Origin: Steinernema hermaphroditum
Lineage: Eukaryota > Nematoda > Chromadorea > Rhabditida > Steinernematidae
NCBI GenBank assembly: GCA_030435675.1
Contig: CM059622.1
Location: forward strand, 3,224,001-3,288,000
Direction of reading: 5' to 3'
DNA length: 64,000 nucleotides
Positions 33,072 through 44,233 of this stretch are shown here, piece after piece. Position numbers and translations under genes: made by a program. Below the pieces are notes generated by a model, which had not been told where the DNA came from, did not search any database, and worked only from the letters and a program-made list of their open reading frames with translations. Numbering within the stretch: position 1 is the stretch's first letter; each line of letters begins with the position of its first letter.

Positions 33072-34262
33072 TTAATTCTTGTCCTTCTTCTTCTTTTTAT
33101 CTTTCGGATGGAGACCGACATATGGTTTGGGATACTTCAAGTTCGGGTTTCGTTCGCTAAGCTTTTTTGGAGGATTTGTCGTCCAGAGGTTCGGATCGTA
33201 GCTGCCTTCAATCTCTTCGATGTCACGTACGAATCCGGGATATCGGCTGCGAAGGAAGTATGGATACTACAAAACATCCTGTAAGATGTGAAGCACGATG
33301 TGGTTACATACAACGTAATTGTCGCCAGCCGGAGTTGCAATAAATGTGACATTATGGTAGAAAAGAGTTTTCGGCTTCTTCACTCTCTTTATTCCGAGTT
33401 CTTCTTCCCGCAGACGACGTGTGTTTGGTCCCAAATGCTATAACGTAAACAAAAATTGAATCAATGCACAAACAAATCAAGAAATTTCACGTACATTAAG
33501 TTCATGAGAGTGTTTATCCAATAGAAATTCTTTCTCCCCGCGAGTTAACTTCTTCTTCTCGGCTTGAGTGGATGTCGATGTAGCCGGTTCTTCGAGGGAG
33601 ACCTGCTTCATGAACTCAGTGATGCCGAAGGTGTCATGAACCTGTTCATAGGCAGGCTGCTCGGCGGCTTCATGGCACTGCGCCTCGATGATGTGTTCGT
33701 GTTGCGCGGCATCAACATAGTGCTGATCTTGAGCAACCTGGTACTGTTGGCCGGTCTCTTCGTAGTACTGCACCTGGGTGCTGTGGTCCTGTTGGACAGG
33801 CTCCTCGTACCAGTGAGGCTGACCGTCCTGGTCGAAGTAATAGTACGCCTGGGAATCTTCATCAAAGTAGTATTGAATTTCAGAGACCAGGTCATGACGC
33901 TGCTGCTGCTCAGGGACCACCTCATGATATTGTTGCTCAGGGACCTGCTCTTGTTGAAGTACAGCTAAAACGAACATGATATAAAGCTCTCTACATCCAT
34001 CATGCATACCGTCTTGAACAAGTTCTTGCTCAGCAGCAACCTCTGTGGCTTGATAAAGCTGTCCGCTGGGATCCCAGATGTTGCCTTGGGCGTCGCAGTA
34101 GAACATATGTTCATCGTAGTAGCCGCCGTACTCGTCCAACTCGTAGGTACGGAATGGGTTACCCTGCGCGTCTAGGACGGTACTTGGGACAGGGTGACCT
34201 TGTTCATCGTAGCGCTGGCCGATTTCGTCGACATCGAGGGCAACGTTTGGCTGTTCAGCCAT
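33072..34262 (-). CDS. Uncharacterised Tyr/Gln/Glu-rich protein
   Basis: Four exons in phase (34262-34010, 33964-33495, 33437-33312 and 33266-33072) encode 347 aa. The first half has aromatic Gly/Asp/Gln repeats around YDEHMFYCDAQGNIWDPSG and YYFDQDGQPHWYEEP that loosely recall OCRE-like or other octamer aromatic repeats. The middle is Gln/Glu-rich and probably disordered. The final exons are more ordered and basic (LWTTNPPKKLSERNPN, then a Lys-rich end KDKKKKKDKN). No signal peptide or membrane segment. I do not recognise the family; a nuclear RNA-processing role would be a guess from composition. It starts 676 bp from the RdRP start in the opposite direction. Confidence 0.8.
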
Positions 34263-34938
34263 TCCTGTAATACAAGAAGACTGCTAGTGAGGAGAGACAG
34301 AAAACGCCAGGAATCAAACTATCGCGTCACGCAACTCACGGGATAAAAACGCTTACAAATCACGGTTTCCATGAGATTGTGAGCAGCACTAACGAACAAT
34401 GCACTAACGAACAAGTTGCTACCAAAATTCGACCCAAGATGCAGAGTATGGTTGAATTAAATAATAAACTTGTTTGCCATGACTCCTTATCTGTAGATTA
34501 CCGTTTCACAACTGCCCTTCCCAAGTTGTGAAAGTTATCAAAGCCATAGTGAATTCGTCACCGGGCATTACCAGAACCTAGTGACGAACTGACTTACGCT
34601 CCTTCGTCGTTGTTTCCAAAGGTGCACCCACTTTGTCGACTACAGCCGTCAGAACATGATCCAGTCGGAGAACGACCGATCACTGCCCTGTGCAAAATAC
34701 GGAATGACGCGGTGTCTCATCGTGTTGGGACCCAACATGGAGAAATTTTCTTGTAGCTATCATTTTTGAAACGCCAAATTTTGTTAACCGGCCAACTGGG
34801 TAGTTGAATTGCATATTTTCCGAATAACGCGGAACGTTTTTATGATCTTTTTGCATCATTCTATTGGATCATAGCCACGCCGAGTTTCAGTTTCTACCTT
34901 TTCTGTGATGTTCTCCTTTTCCAGAAAATCCATATGTG
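34263..34938. promoter_or_regulatory. Divergent intergenic region between the orphan gene and the RdRP gene
   Basis: The two genes start away from each other across about 676 bp, so this stretch must hold both promoters. A TTTTCCAG acceptor lies just before the RdRP start (about 34917-34924) and could serve trans-splicing or an upstream non-coding exon. No specific motif is recognised. Confidence 0.5.
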
Positions 34939-37900
34939 ATGAGCTTATCGCAGCTTAAAGAGAGCGAAGTGGTTGACAAGGTTAAGATCCTGGTGGAGAC
35001 GCTGGATGAGCAGGAAGGCGCCGTTTTCCTCGACGACTCCGAACGCCAGAAATTCCATGTGCACGTCATCGACGTATGTTTTGTGTTCATCGCTTTCTCA
35101 TGATCTCTTCCTTTACAGAGCCTCCGGAATAGTTCGACCTACGTGATCTCGCAAGATGTGTCAAGGAGAGTCGTTGTCCGCGACTTTGACCCGGAATGCG
35201 AGGAGTTTACCTTGGAAGTGGTATCAGAACAATGGGAGAATGCGCTTTTCCACCTCGTGAACAATTTCTTCGAGGCACAGGCGGCTTTCTACCACATTGT
35301 GCGACGTCCGGAGATACAGTCCGTTCTCCAACTGCCCAGCACCATTTTGCTGAGAAGAAAATTCTAGTCTGTCCTGTGTCTTTTTGAAGATGTTATGGTT
35401 ATTGTTGCAGCCCGAACGACAACGACATTCCTGTCGATCATTTCTACATCGGCAATCAGTGTAATCCGTTCTACTTCACGCCTCACATCAAATTAACGAC
35501 AGCAGAGACAGACCTGGAAGCGCTGAACCGGAAAAGTAACAATAACCGAAACCGCCATGGAATCCTCGCCGACTTCGAACATGACCGCGATCGGCTTACG
35601 CTCCGATTCGGTTACGCGCAAAAGAGAGGTGAGGGAAGAATTCTCCGAGAAACTTTCATTTGTTTGTAGATTCCGGATTCGTAAGGTCCTGCGTTCATGC
35701 GTGCGTGCAGTACAGCTCCATACGCCGCGTCATCGTCAATTGGGAAAGCTTGCGTGAAAGGAATGCTCGTCGCGTGCAGATCTGTATATATATGAATGCA
35801 CCACTGGAGATCCGTCGAGCGAATCAACGGCCGACAGGCCATTTCGGGCCGTTTGATCGGTTCTTAACTTGGGACGACCAGAGAGCACCAGCGAAAACGA
35901 TAGCCGACTGTCCTGTATTGATGGTGTGCTTTCAGAGCGTCGATGTAAGCACGCTGTCATTGGAACATTTAATGGTACATCCTTTTACAGAAGGAGCAGC
36001 TCTATAATCTACTGAGTCGTCTTCAAGGGCGTTGTAAGCTGGTGCTCGAATTCTGCACCGTACGCTGCGAGACGGCCCAGATTCCGCCTCCAAGAGTTTC
36101 CGAGCCGATGATCAATCGAAGTTCGGCATATCAAATCGAAAGAACGGGATCCTACGCGCTGGCCTATCTCATTGAAGCGCTGTCTTCGCGAGGAGCCATA
36201 GTAAATGATCATCTCCTGAAGAACAAGGAAGCGAGAGACGCATTCGTGAATAGAATCGTCAGCTGGTTTTACGAGAATCCCGGTGTTACGCTGACAGTGC
36301 TCGAGCGCCTCCTGAACACTATCGATGAGAAGATGGAAATTCGCAATCTCATGCGTGTCCTTGAGAGGCTCCACGAGAAGGCCCACCTCGATCGGCATTG
36401 GTTACTGATGGATGAAGAAGAGAACAAGAAGAATGGCTTGCAAAGAGTCAGGAAGATCGTGATCACGCCGACCAGAAGACTTTATGTCGTTCCCGAGCTG
36501 ATGATGGGAAATCGGTTCTTGCGGACATACAACCAAGGAGGGCACGAAACACTGCGAATCCAGTTCAGAGACGACGACGGCAGACCATTGCGGAGTAACA
36601 AGTGTGGCCAGTACCTCATCGGCGTGACCGTCCGGAACACGCTGAGAGATGGGATCTTTGTGGCTGGACACCGGTACAAGTACATGGGATCGTCTAATTC
36701 GCAGCTTCGTGACAACGGATGCTATTTGTTCAACGCGGACGATGACACCGTAGTGCAGAGGATACGCGAAGAATTTGGACGGTTCGATACGGACAACATT
36801 CCCAAGTTCATGTCACGCTTTGGACAGTGTTTTACGCAAGCTCGGGTAAGGATCGTCATATGTTAAATACGGTTAAAATGAAAACACTTTCAGAAAATCG
36901 ACGTGAAACTCGAACGCGCCATGTATGCCATCAAGAGAGATGTCATTGGAGGTGATGATCAGAACTACGAGCCCTATATCTTCTCTGATGGTGTTGGCAG
37001 TGTTTCACTTGAATATGCTACGCAAATATCGACTGATTTGAATCTCCGAGGATGCGTTCCGTCAGTGTACCAGGCATGGTCTACCTTCCACTTTTAACTC
37101 ACAATAGAATATCGATATTCTAGATTCGCTTCCGCGGAATGAAAGGAATCATCTGCATTGATCCTTACCTCGATAGTGTGAAGCAGTTTTTGACCGAAAA
37201 CAGTGACACTGACCAAGGATCTCCTGGTATTGGTGTCGACATGGTCCTTCGCCACTCTCAAGAGAAATTTCAAGCGCCCCGAAACGACAACATCGAAGTC
37301 GTCAAATATAGTTCGCCCGTTCCGCTTTCTCTGAATCGGCCAATGATTAACATCATGGACCAAGTCACTGCCAAGCAAAACCACGCAACGCACGTACGCC
37401 TCTGCCGACGGATCCACGAGCTTCTTGGGATTCAACTTGATGCTCTTGGCAAATCTCTCAACGATGAAATAAAAGCGCGCGAGCGGCTTAGCGAGTTTCC
37501 ACGACGCATTGACATATGCTCTTTGTCCCCTGAGAAGGGATTTCACGTCACTGATGAACCATTTTTCCGCTCCCTCCTCCAGAGCTCTGTACAGTACACT
37601 CTCGGTAAGGTGGGCGTGTCCGAACGCCGAATGAAAATTCCAATTTCAGGAAAAATCCGCAGCAAGATCCAGATAAACGTTCTACCAAATCAGGGCCGCA
37701 TGCTGTTTGGTGTGGTTGACGAATCCGGGCTTCTGCAATATGGCCAAATTTTCTGTCAGCTCACATCGAACATTTTCATGAAAATGCCGGGACCGTCCGT
37801 TAGCAAGCACGTCTTGGAAGGGCCTGTGCTCATGACAAAGAATCCAGCAATCGTGGCCAGTGACGTCCGAATGTTTCAAGCGGTCAACATACCCGAGCTG

Positions 37901-40307
37901 CATCATCTGGTTGACGTCGTCGTGTTTCCTCGTTATGGGCCACGTCCTCACAGTGACGAAATGGCCGGATCGGATCTGGATGGCGACGAATATGCCGTCA
38001 TATGGGACACGCAGCTATTCTTCAACCACAACGAGGAAGCCTTCATTTTCCCTAAACCAGTACTGAAGTTCGACGACCCTGAAGATCAGCGAGATGTGGT
38101 GAGCTCTGACTGCCCAAGCATCAACTTCTTAACTTATTCTCGTGTAGACGACGAAGATGATCGATTTCTACGTGGACTACATCCAACAAGGCACTATTGG
38201 AGCGGTTGCCACGGCTTTCCTCGCCCAGTCAGATCAGTACGGGATCAGCAGTGAGCTGTGCCTGGAGATAGCGCGAAAACACTCACTTGCTGTTGATTTC
38301 CCGAAGACCGGAAAGGCACCCGAACAGCTAACGCGCCGTTCAAGGGATGGAATGCCACCGGAGCAGCCGGATCGTTATCCGGACTTTATGGAACGCAACA
38401 CGGCACCGGCGTATATCAGTGGAAGTTTAAATGGGCAGCTTTACAGGTGTGCTTGACTTTCGCTATTGCATCAACTTTTTAAACGTTTAGACGGGCACGG
38501 CACATCGACGCCATCATCACGCAGGCTCGCGATCTGCAGACGTCCTCACCCATAGTATGCGACCCTGATTTTGAGCATGAGGGCTTTGAGCAGTATCTGC
38601 AACAGGCCACCATTGATGCTAACCGTTATAACTCCAGTTTAAGTGTAGGACTGTCAGCGTGCGGTACGGGCTTACCGTTGTTACTTTTAGGCTCTACTGG
38701 ACAACTACGGGATTGCCGATGAAGCTCAGGCCTTCACTGGAATGATAACGAAGTGCCGCAATCGCATCAGCGACAAAGACAACGACGACATGTCCCTGTT
38801 CAACACGAACTACGTCATCAAGCAGCGTGTCAATCGGATTTTCAAGAATGCCCGACTCGAATTCTTTGAAGAATTTGGTAGCTACGAAAGTTGCACAGTC
38901 GAAGACGCAGTCCGGCCCAGCAGAAAATTCCAGGCTGCCCCGGATGACCACGAATTGGACCGTCGCTACTGCAAAACGCCCACGGAAGCGATGAAGCAGA
39001 AAGCCAGTGCCTACTATAAAGTGTGCTATTACCTCGCGAATAAGACCGACAGGCGCTTTTTGTCGTTCGCCTGGGTTTGTTGGGATGTATTGGCAGAAGT
39101 CAAGAAGGACAAGTACATCAAGAAAACCATTGAAGCACACAAATTTGACAACATTCCGCGGCACTCAAGACTGCATGAATATATCATGGGATACGTTGAA
39201 GATCAAGCGATAGCGAGCGAGTTCCACTGTCACAAGAAGCATATTAGGAAGTACCAGGCGTTCGCTGCGGTTTATGCTAGAGCATTTCAAGGTGAGATGA
39301 GCGTCGAATACACACTTAGTTGATGGACGTAATTTAGGAGTTGACGAATTGTTCTTCATTCTGAGAAGATGGGGCGAGCAGCATCAGCTCTTCAATTACG
39401 AATTCACCCCGGAATGCCTGAACGCCCTTCTCATTCTGCATGGAATCAACGATTTTCCCGAGATTCGACGTGACATCTCTACTGAATGGCTTCAGAAAGT
39501 AGATTCAGTTTATTTGGATTGGAGTATCATCCACACTCTCTTAGGTCGATGCTGATAATCCGCTACCAGTAAAGAAGGACCTGAAGACCCGAATCGGTGG
39601 CCTGGGAGCCATCTTACTCCAGTTCTTCAAATTCCTTGGATCAAGTGATTTCAAGAAGTCCCGCTTCATCCCACTCTCAGTTCTCGGCTGCATGGAATTC
39701 TTGCCAATTTCGATCTGCGAGCCTGTATCTCAGGTACCACTGCTCTTATACAAGATGGTCACCTCATTCAAATACTTTAGGCCGCTAACGACACGTACTA
39801 CACCGTTGTGTTCACTGGTACCTTTGAGAGTCTACCAGCGCTTGAAGAAATTAGCGCAGATACAGAGAAACGCCGTCTGCACGAGCTGGACCCTTTCACC
39901 ATCGAGCTGCCTGCGTCGAAGTTGGGCGAGCTCCCGTTTATCGAATCCAAAGTAAAGAAGCTAAGCGGTGTGCACCACGTGACAATTCGGAAAGTGAGGA
40001 TTGACCACTATAGTACGTACATCTTCTCAGTAGATACCTAATCTAAAAGGTTTTAGATGACACAGTGCGCTTGATCGTATCCGCTACGGGCACCCTCGCA
40101 TCTCTCGAGAAATTGCGAGAATTGGTCTTCGTGAAGTCACATGTTAATTGTCCAGGAAGTGAAGTTCTATCCAAGGCGCGATTGATGGCTGACATGGTGT
40201 ATGAGAAGCTCTCTTCAAAGTCAGACGACTACACTGACCATGACAGCAATTTTGAGATCACCAACGCGAAGATCGCCTCAATCGGGAGCAGCAGGCAATT
40301 GTCGTGA
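34939..40307 (+). CDS. RNA-dependent RNA polymerase of the EGO-1/RRF family
   Basis: Fifteen exons, all in phase: 34939-35073, 35119-35366, 35411-35628, 35670-35944, 35991-36845, 36894-37073, 37124-37604, 37650-38098, 38148-38446, 38491-38644, 38691-39291, 39338-39498, 39545-39733, 39781-40012 and 40057-40307. The product is about 1575 aa, close to C. elegans EGO-1/RRF-1. The catalytic loop DLDGDE is at 37973-37990 (residue about 906) within the GSDLDGDEYAVIWD block. Other conserved blocks are FSDGVGSVS, RFRGMKGII, GPVLMTKNPAIVASDVR, FPRYGPRPHSDEMAGSDL and LAVDFPKTG. In nematodes these enzymes copy target RNAs into secondary 22G-type small RNAs for RNAi and germline silencing. The intron after exon 6 has a GC donor (CAG/GCATGG). 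No break was found, so the gene looks functional. Confidence 0.95.
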
Positions 40308-40749
40308 ATCGAGCCGGGGCAACTTTTAGTATATGATTGTTTATGTTTGCAGATTTTATATATTAAGAGACCCTCAAGCCTCGCTCGTTTTTTGTTTCTG
40401 CTGTGATGCGAGGTCTGACATCATTATCGAGCTTAAGGAGACGTCTACTCGATCCTCGTAATCGGAGCTCTTTCGAGTACGGTCATCGACTGTACGGTCC
40501 TTCATGATAGTCAAATTCACCGCCATAACCACCATGCCGATAAGTACCTGAACCTGTTTCTCTGGACAATGCACTGTTTGAGACATAACTTCAGAAACCT
40601 ACCGTAGATTTGACTTTCATGAATGACCCTACAGTTGACGCCAGGTTCCACAATAATTGGAAAGATAAAAGTAACACATAATCTTAATTTTTCATTATTT
40701 TTTGGGCACTTTTAATACAATTCAAATAGTAAATCAAAGTTTCGTCTGC

Positions 40750-41340
40750 TCAGAGATCGACGAGATCGATGAAGATGATCTTCGGTGAGAGTTTCGAGGC
40801 GGTCGCCTTCCTCTCTGCGTCGGCGAGCTCCTCGATGAGCATCTGCTGGCGAGATTTCTTCGTGGAGGGCTTCAGGGGCGTCTTCTCGGAGGCAGAGGTC
40901 TTCTTCTTGGTGGCCTTAGGCAATGGGGCTGCCTTCTTGGGCGTCGTCTGCATCGCCCATCGCTGCTTCGAGAAGCCAGAGTGTTTCTGGTGGAAGTCGA
41001 AGGCGACGTTCTTTGGAATGCGGCCGTGGAGGCGCCATTGGGAGACGCGCTCCCTCAGATGAAGAGTCTTCCGAGTGGCGGCGTCGAGTTCGAGGGACAT
41101 GAGCTCCTCGAAGAACTTCATGTTGGACTTCTGGTTGCCAGAGGACTCGATGCCCTTGATGAGCTTCTTGGCGACTTGTTGAACTTCGAGGCTACTGTGA
41201 GCATTGAGAGTAGTGGTCGCAGTGTCCCTAGTCTGGCACTTCTTCTTGTACTTCTTCGGAGCTTCGGGTAGTGGCTCTCCGAAGGCTTTGAGGCGGAGCG
41301 TCGCTTGGGCGGTCAGCTTGAATCCTTTGTTGGAAGACAT
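40750..41340 (-). CDS. Uncharacterised basic protein, 196 aa
   Basis: A single uninterrupted frame from MSSNKGFKLTAQATLRLK to IIFIDLVDL. Composition is strongly basic, with Lys/Ser/Thr-rich C-terminal sequence (KKAAPLPKATKKKTSASEK) and helical central segments (VQQVAKKLIKGIESSG, WRLHGRIPKNVAFDFHQKH). It has no signal peptide, membrane segment or motif I recognise. The codon bias (few A/T-ending codons) resembles that of expressed neighbours, which supports a real gene. A nuclear, chromatin or RNA-bound protein fits the composition but is only inference. It lies tail-to-tail with the RdRP gene. Confidence 0.8.
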   Translation of the reverse strand: MSSNKGFKLTAQATLRLKAFGEPLPEAPKKYKKKCQTRDTATTTLNAHSSLEVQQVAKKLIKGIESSGNQKSNMKFFEELMSLELDAATRKTLHLRERVSQWRLHGRIPKNVAFDFHQKHSGFSKQRWAMQTTPKKAAPLPKATKKKTSASEKTPLKPSTKKSRQQMLIEELADAERKATASKLSPKIIFIDLVDL

Positions 41341-41940
41341 GTTTGATTGCTTTCAGTTATGAGAAGTTTTCTGAGCATGCTTGAACTAAGTGTCCTTATA
41401 TGGCCTCAAGGAAGGGATGCCAAGGTCGGCTACCGTAACCCTGAGCATCATTTCGAAATGACTGCAAACTACCGCAACCCTCAATTGTCTACTAGGTACG
41501 ATTTTGTTGCATAGCCGGTCAAATATATAGATGAGGTCATTTCGAGTTTTGTCTAAAAGCGTTGTCACCCGAGTAGACTAAAAAGATGGACTTCCCCTGA
41601 CTGATCAATTCAGCCTACAGTATCCTTTTTATTCAGTTTTCCCTCGTGTCGTTTCACTTCTTCACGTGCATGTGTACGCTGTCCCACGCTTTCGTCTGCT
41701 TCTTGCACGATGATATTGATATTTAGGTGCGTCCTCGACCGCAACGCCGCATTGTAAACTCGTCGCGCCGTCGTCCACTCTCTCCACGCACCGAAGTGCC
41801 TCCCTGCAATCGGAAACTGCGAAGGCCGTTCGCCAGAAATGGGCGCAGGAGCGCGTCTCCACAGGCTCCTTCCACGCCTCTCCACGTCCATTCGCCACTT
41901 CTCCGCTCCGACTAATCCGCTCCTCTCGAAAGCGAAGAAA

Positions 41941-44233
41941 ATGGTCAGTTCCTGGCGCTTTCCTTCTTTTTGATGTTGTAGTTTAGAGTTTGAACTCCGA
42001 ACAACGCAAGGAAGTGCTTGAGCCGCTGCTCGCCGGCGGATGGCAACTCGTTCAGGGCCGCGATGCGATCCAGAAGGTTTTCCAGTTCAAAGACTTCAAT
42101 CAGGCGAGTTTTTACGAGTTAGCATGGTTGGATGCTATCATAACCGATGTTTGTTTGGTCCTGTGATCCTGGACATTGATTCGTTGAACTGAGATTTGAA
42201 GCGGTGTGACCAATTGTTTGGGGAGTTGACAGAATTGTTTTGACGCACGAAACTGAAGCCCGTCGACTGTTTTTGTTTGTGTGGCTTCGCACCAACACTG
42301 AGATCTTAGCAATTTTATGCCACCATAGTTAGATTTTCCTTTGGAGATTGTTGTTCTAGCTGTAAGTGGTGTGTCAAACACTTACGGAACCAAAATCTTG
42401 GTGCATTAACTTGAAACATTTCCGGATAGTACTCATCGATTTAGAAGCCCGGTTTCTTTCTGTAAAAACAATCATATTGACTGTAGTTCATGTGCTCCGG
42501 AATTTCACATCGATAAACACTATCCAGATTTGGCTCCTTGCGTCATATCCCCATTGTTTCGATACCACAAGCCGTAAATAACTTAAATTGCTAAAAGTCA
42601 ACTACGATATGATCTTTCACATTTTCGAAAGTTATCACACGGTGCAAAGAATTGACACATGTACAACTCGTGCCTGCGCTTAGGCTGTAAAACGGCTGTG
42701 ATCCGGTGTCGACGATTGCTAAAACTTGATTCATAACTTTCACTGATTGATCGTTGTTTGCAGGCATTCGGATTCATGTCCCGCATCGCGCTGAAGGCCG
42801 AGAAGATGGACCACCACCCTGAGTGGTTCAACGTCTACAATAAGGTTCGTTCAAGACACTTGTCTATTAGACAGAATGCCTTTAAATCATGATCATTTGT
42901 ATCGTCTTTGTACGGAAACGGGTTTTCCATAATCATGGTAGACATGACGGTGATTTGATTCATAGGAATGAGTCTCGATATGCGTTTAGTGACGGTGATA
43001 AGGTTTTCATCTAGACTCAGGCTTTCCTAGACGGATTGATTCTGAGCTGTGCGCCCCCTGACCATGTGCTGTACACTTTGGTTCTTTTTCGGATTACGGT
43101 AACTCGGGGCAAGGGCTTGCTGGTTTGTTTTTGCGACATAACGAAATGTACACCGAAGGGATCTGTTTTCCCCGGTCTGTGTCTAAAACAATCAATCAGA
43201 CATTTTTTTGCGAAATTAGACCGGTCGAAACGTTCATTTTTGGTATTTTTGTGAAACACAGTACGTGTGGAATCGTCGCCTTCGCCAACTTTTCGTACCT
43301 CCGGATGCGTTTTTCCTCCACGCTTGACCATGCACAACCTAAACCCGTTTGGGTCCCCATTTGAAAACCGCTCATGGGCACAATTTACCGTTAACAGTAA
43401 TCGAAGAGAACACCTAATTTATGATCTTTTGTTGCGTCCCCCATTACTGCAAACAGGTTTCTCGCCAAACCGTTACTGTCTAAGGTCGTTTTTGCGTCTT
43501 TCCGACATTTTTCGGACAAAGAGCGTTCGAGCGGTCGATCACTTCCCCGTTTGAGACACATTTGAGCGGTTGTTCTTTGAAAGATGCTTGTCTAAATGTC
43601 TCCAATGACGGAAACAAGCCACAAACACGACAGGAATGTGCGGAAAACGTGCGGAAGTGGTGTCTGATTGTTTGAACTTTCTACAGCGCATGGCGTAATG
43701 TGAGAACATGCGGATCCTAAATTCGTCATTTACTACGTATGCGTAGCGTTTTTTGGAGGATTGCAAAAGCAGGTTTCTATGAGTTCTCGCTTGTTTTGCG
43801 CTTGTCGTCTTTGATTTACATTAACCAGTCAATTTTTATCGATTTTTTGCCATTTTTCTCGTAATTAGCTCGACAATTGTGATTGGAATCTGAGATTTAG
43901 TTCTATACCGCAGTCTTCGGATGAATGCAGGTGGTTCTATCGTAATTCTTCGAATGCGACAGAGATGAGTTAAATGCCTTGACGAATCGGTTCGGAACTA
44001 CCAAGTTTTGTACTTGGTGCTCCATTGAGCTACTTTTCATGATTTGAATTTGAGCTCCTGTTGGAGCTTTCTATTACCGCAATTCGAGTTCTATCGTAGC
44101 CTTTTTCACTCATTCTCTTCTAATCTCACTCTACTCATTTCAGGTGGACATCACCCTCAGCACCCACGACGTTTCGGGCCTCTCGGAGCGCGACATTCGC
44201 CTCGCCAAGTTCATCGACTCGGTCGCCCAGTGA
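41941..44233 (+). CDS. Pterin-4a-carbinolamine dehydratase (PCBD)
   Basis: Four exons (41941-41943, 41987-42103, 42764-42844 and 44144-44233) encode 96 aa. The first contributes only the ATG. The sequence has the family core: [28 protein letters not shown] and then [16 protein letters not shown], with the active-site His-His-Pro-Glu-Trp and the later His of STH (numbers not checked). The enzyme dehydrates 4a-hydroxytetrahydrobiopterin and so recycles the cofactor of phenylalanine hydroxylase; animals also use it as a HNF1 dimerisation cofactor. The second intron begins with GC (CAG/GCGAGT) and the last is 1.3 kb. A longer GC-rich frame upstream (41690-41915) is out of phase and was not used. 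Confidence 0.95.
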
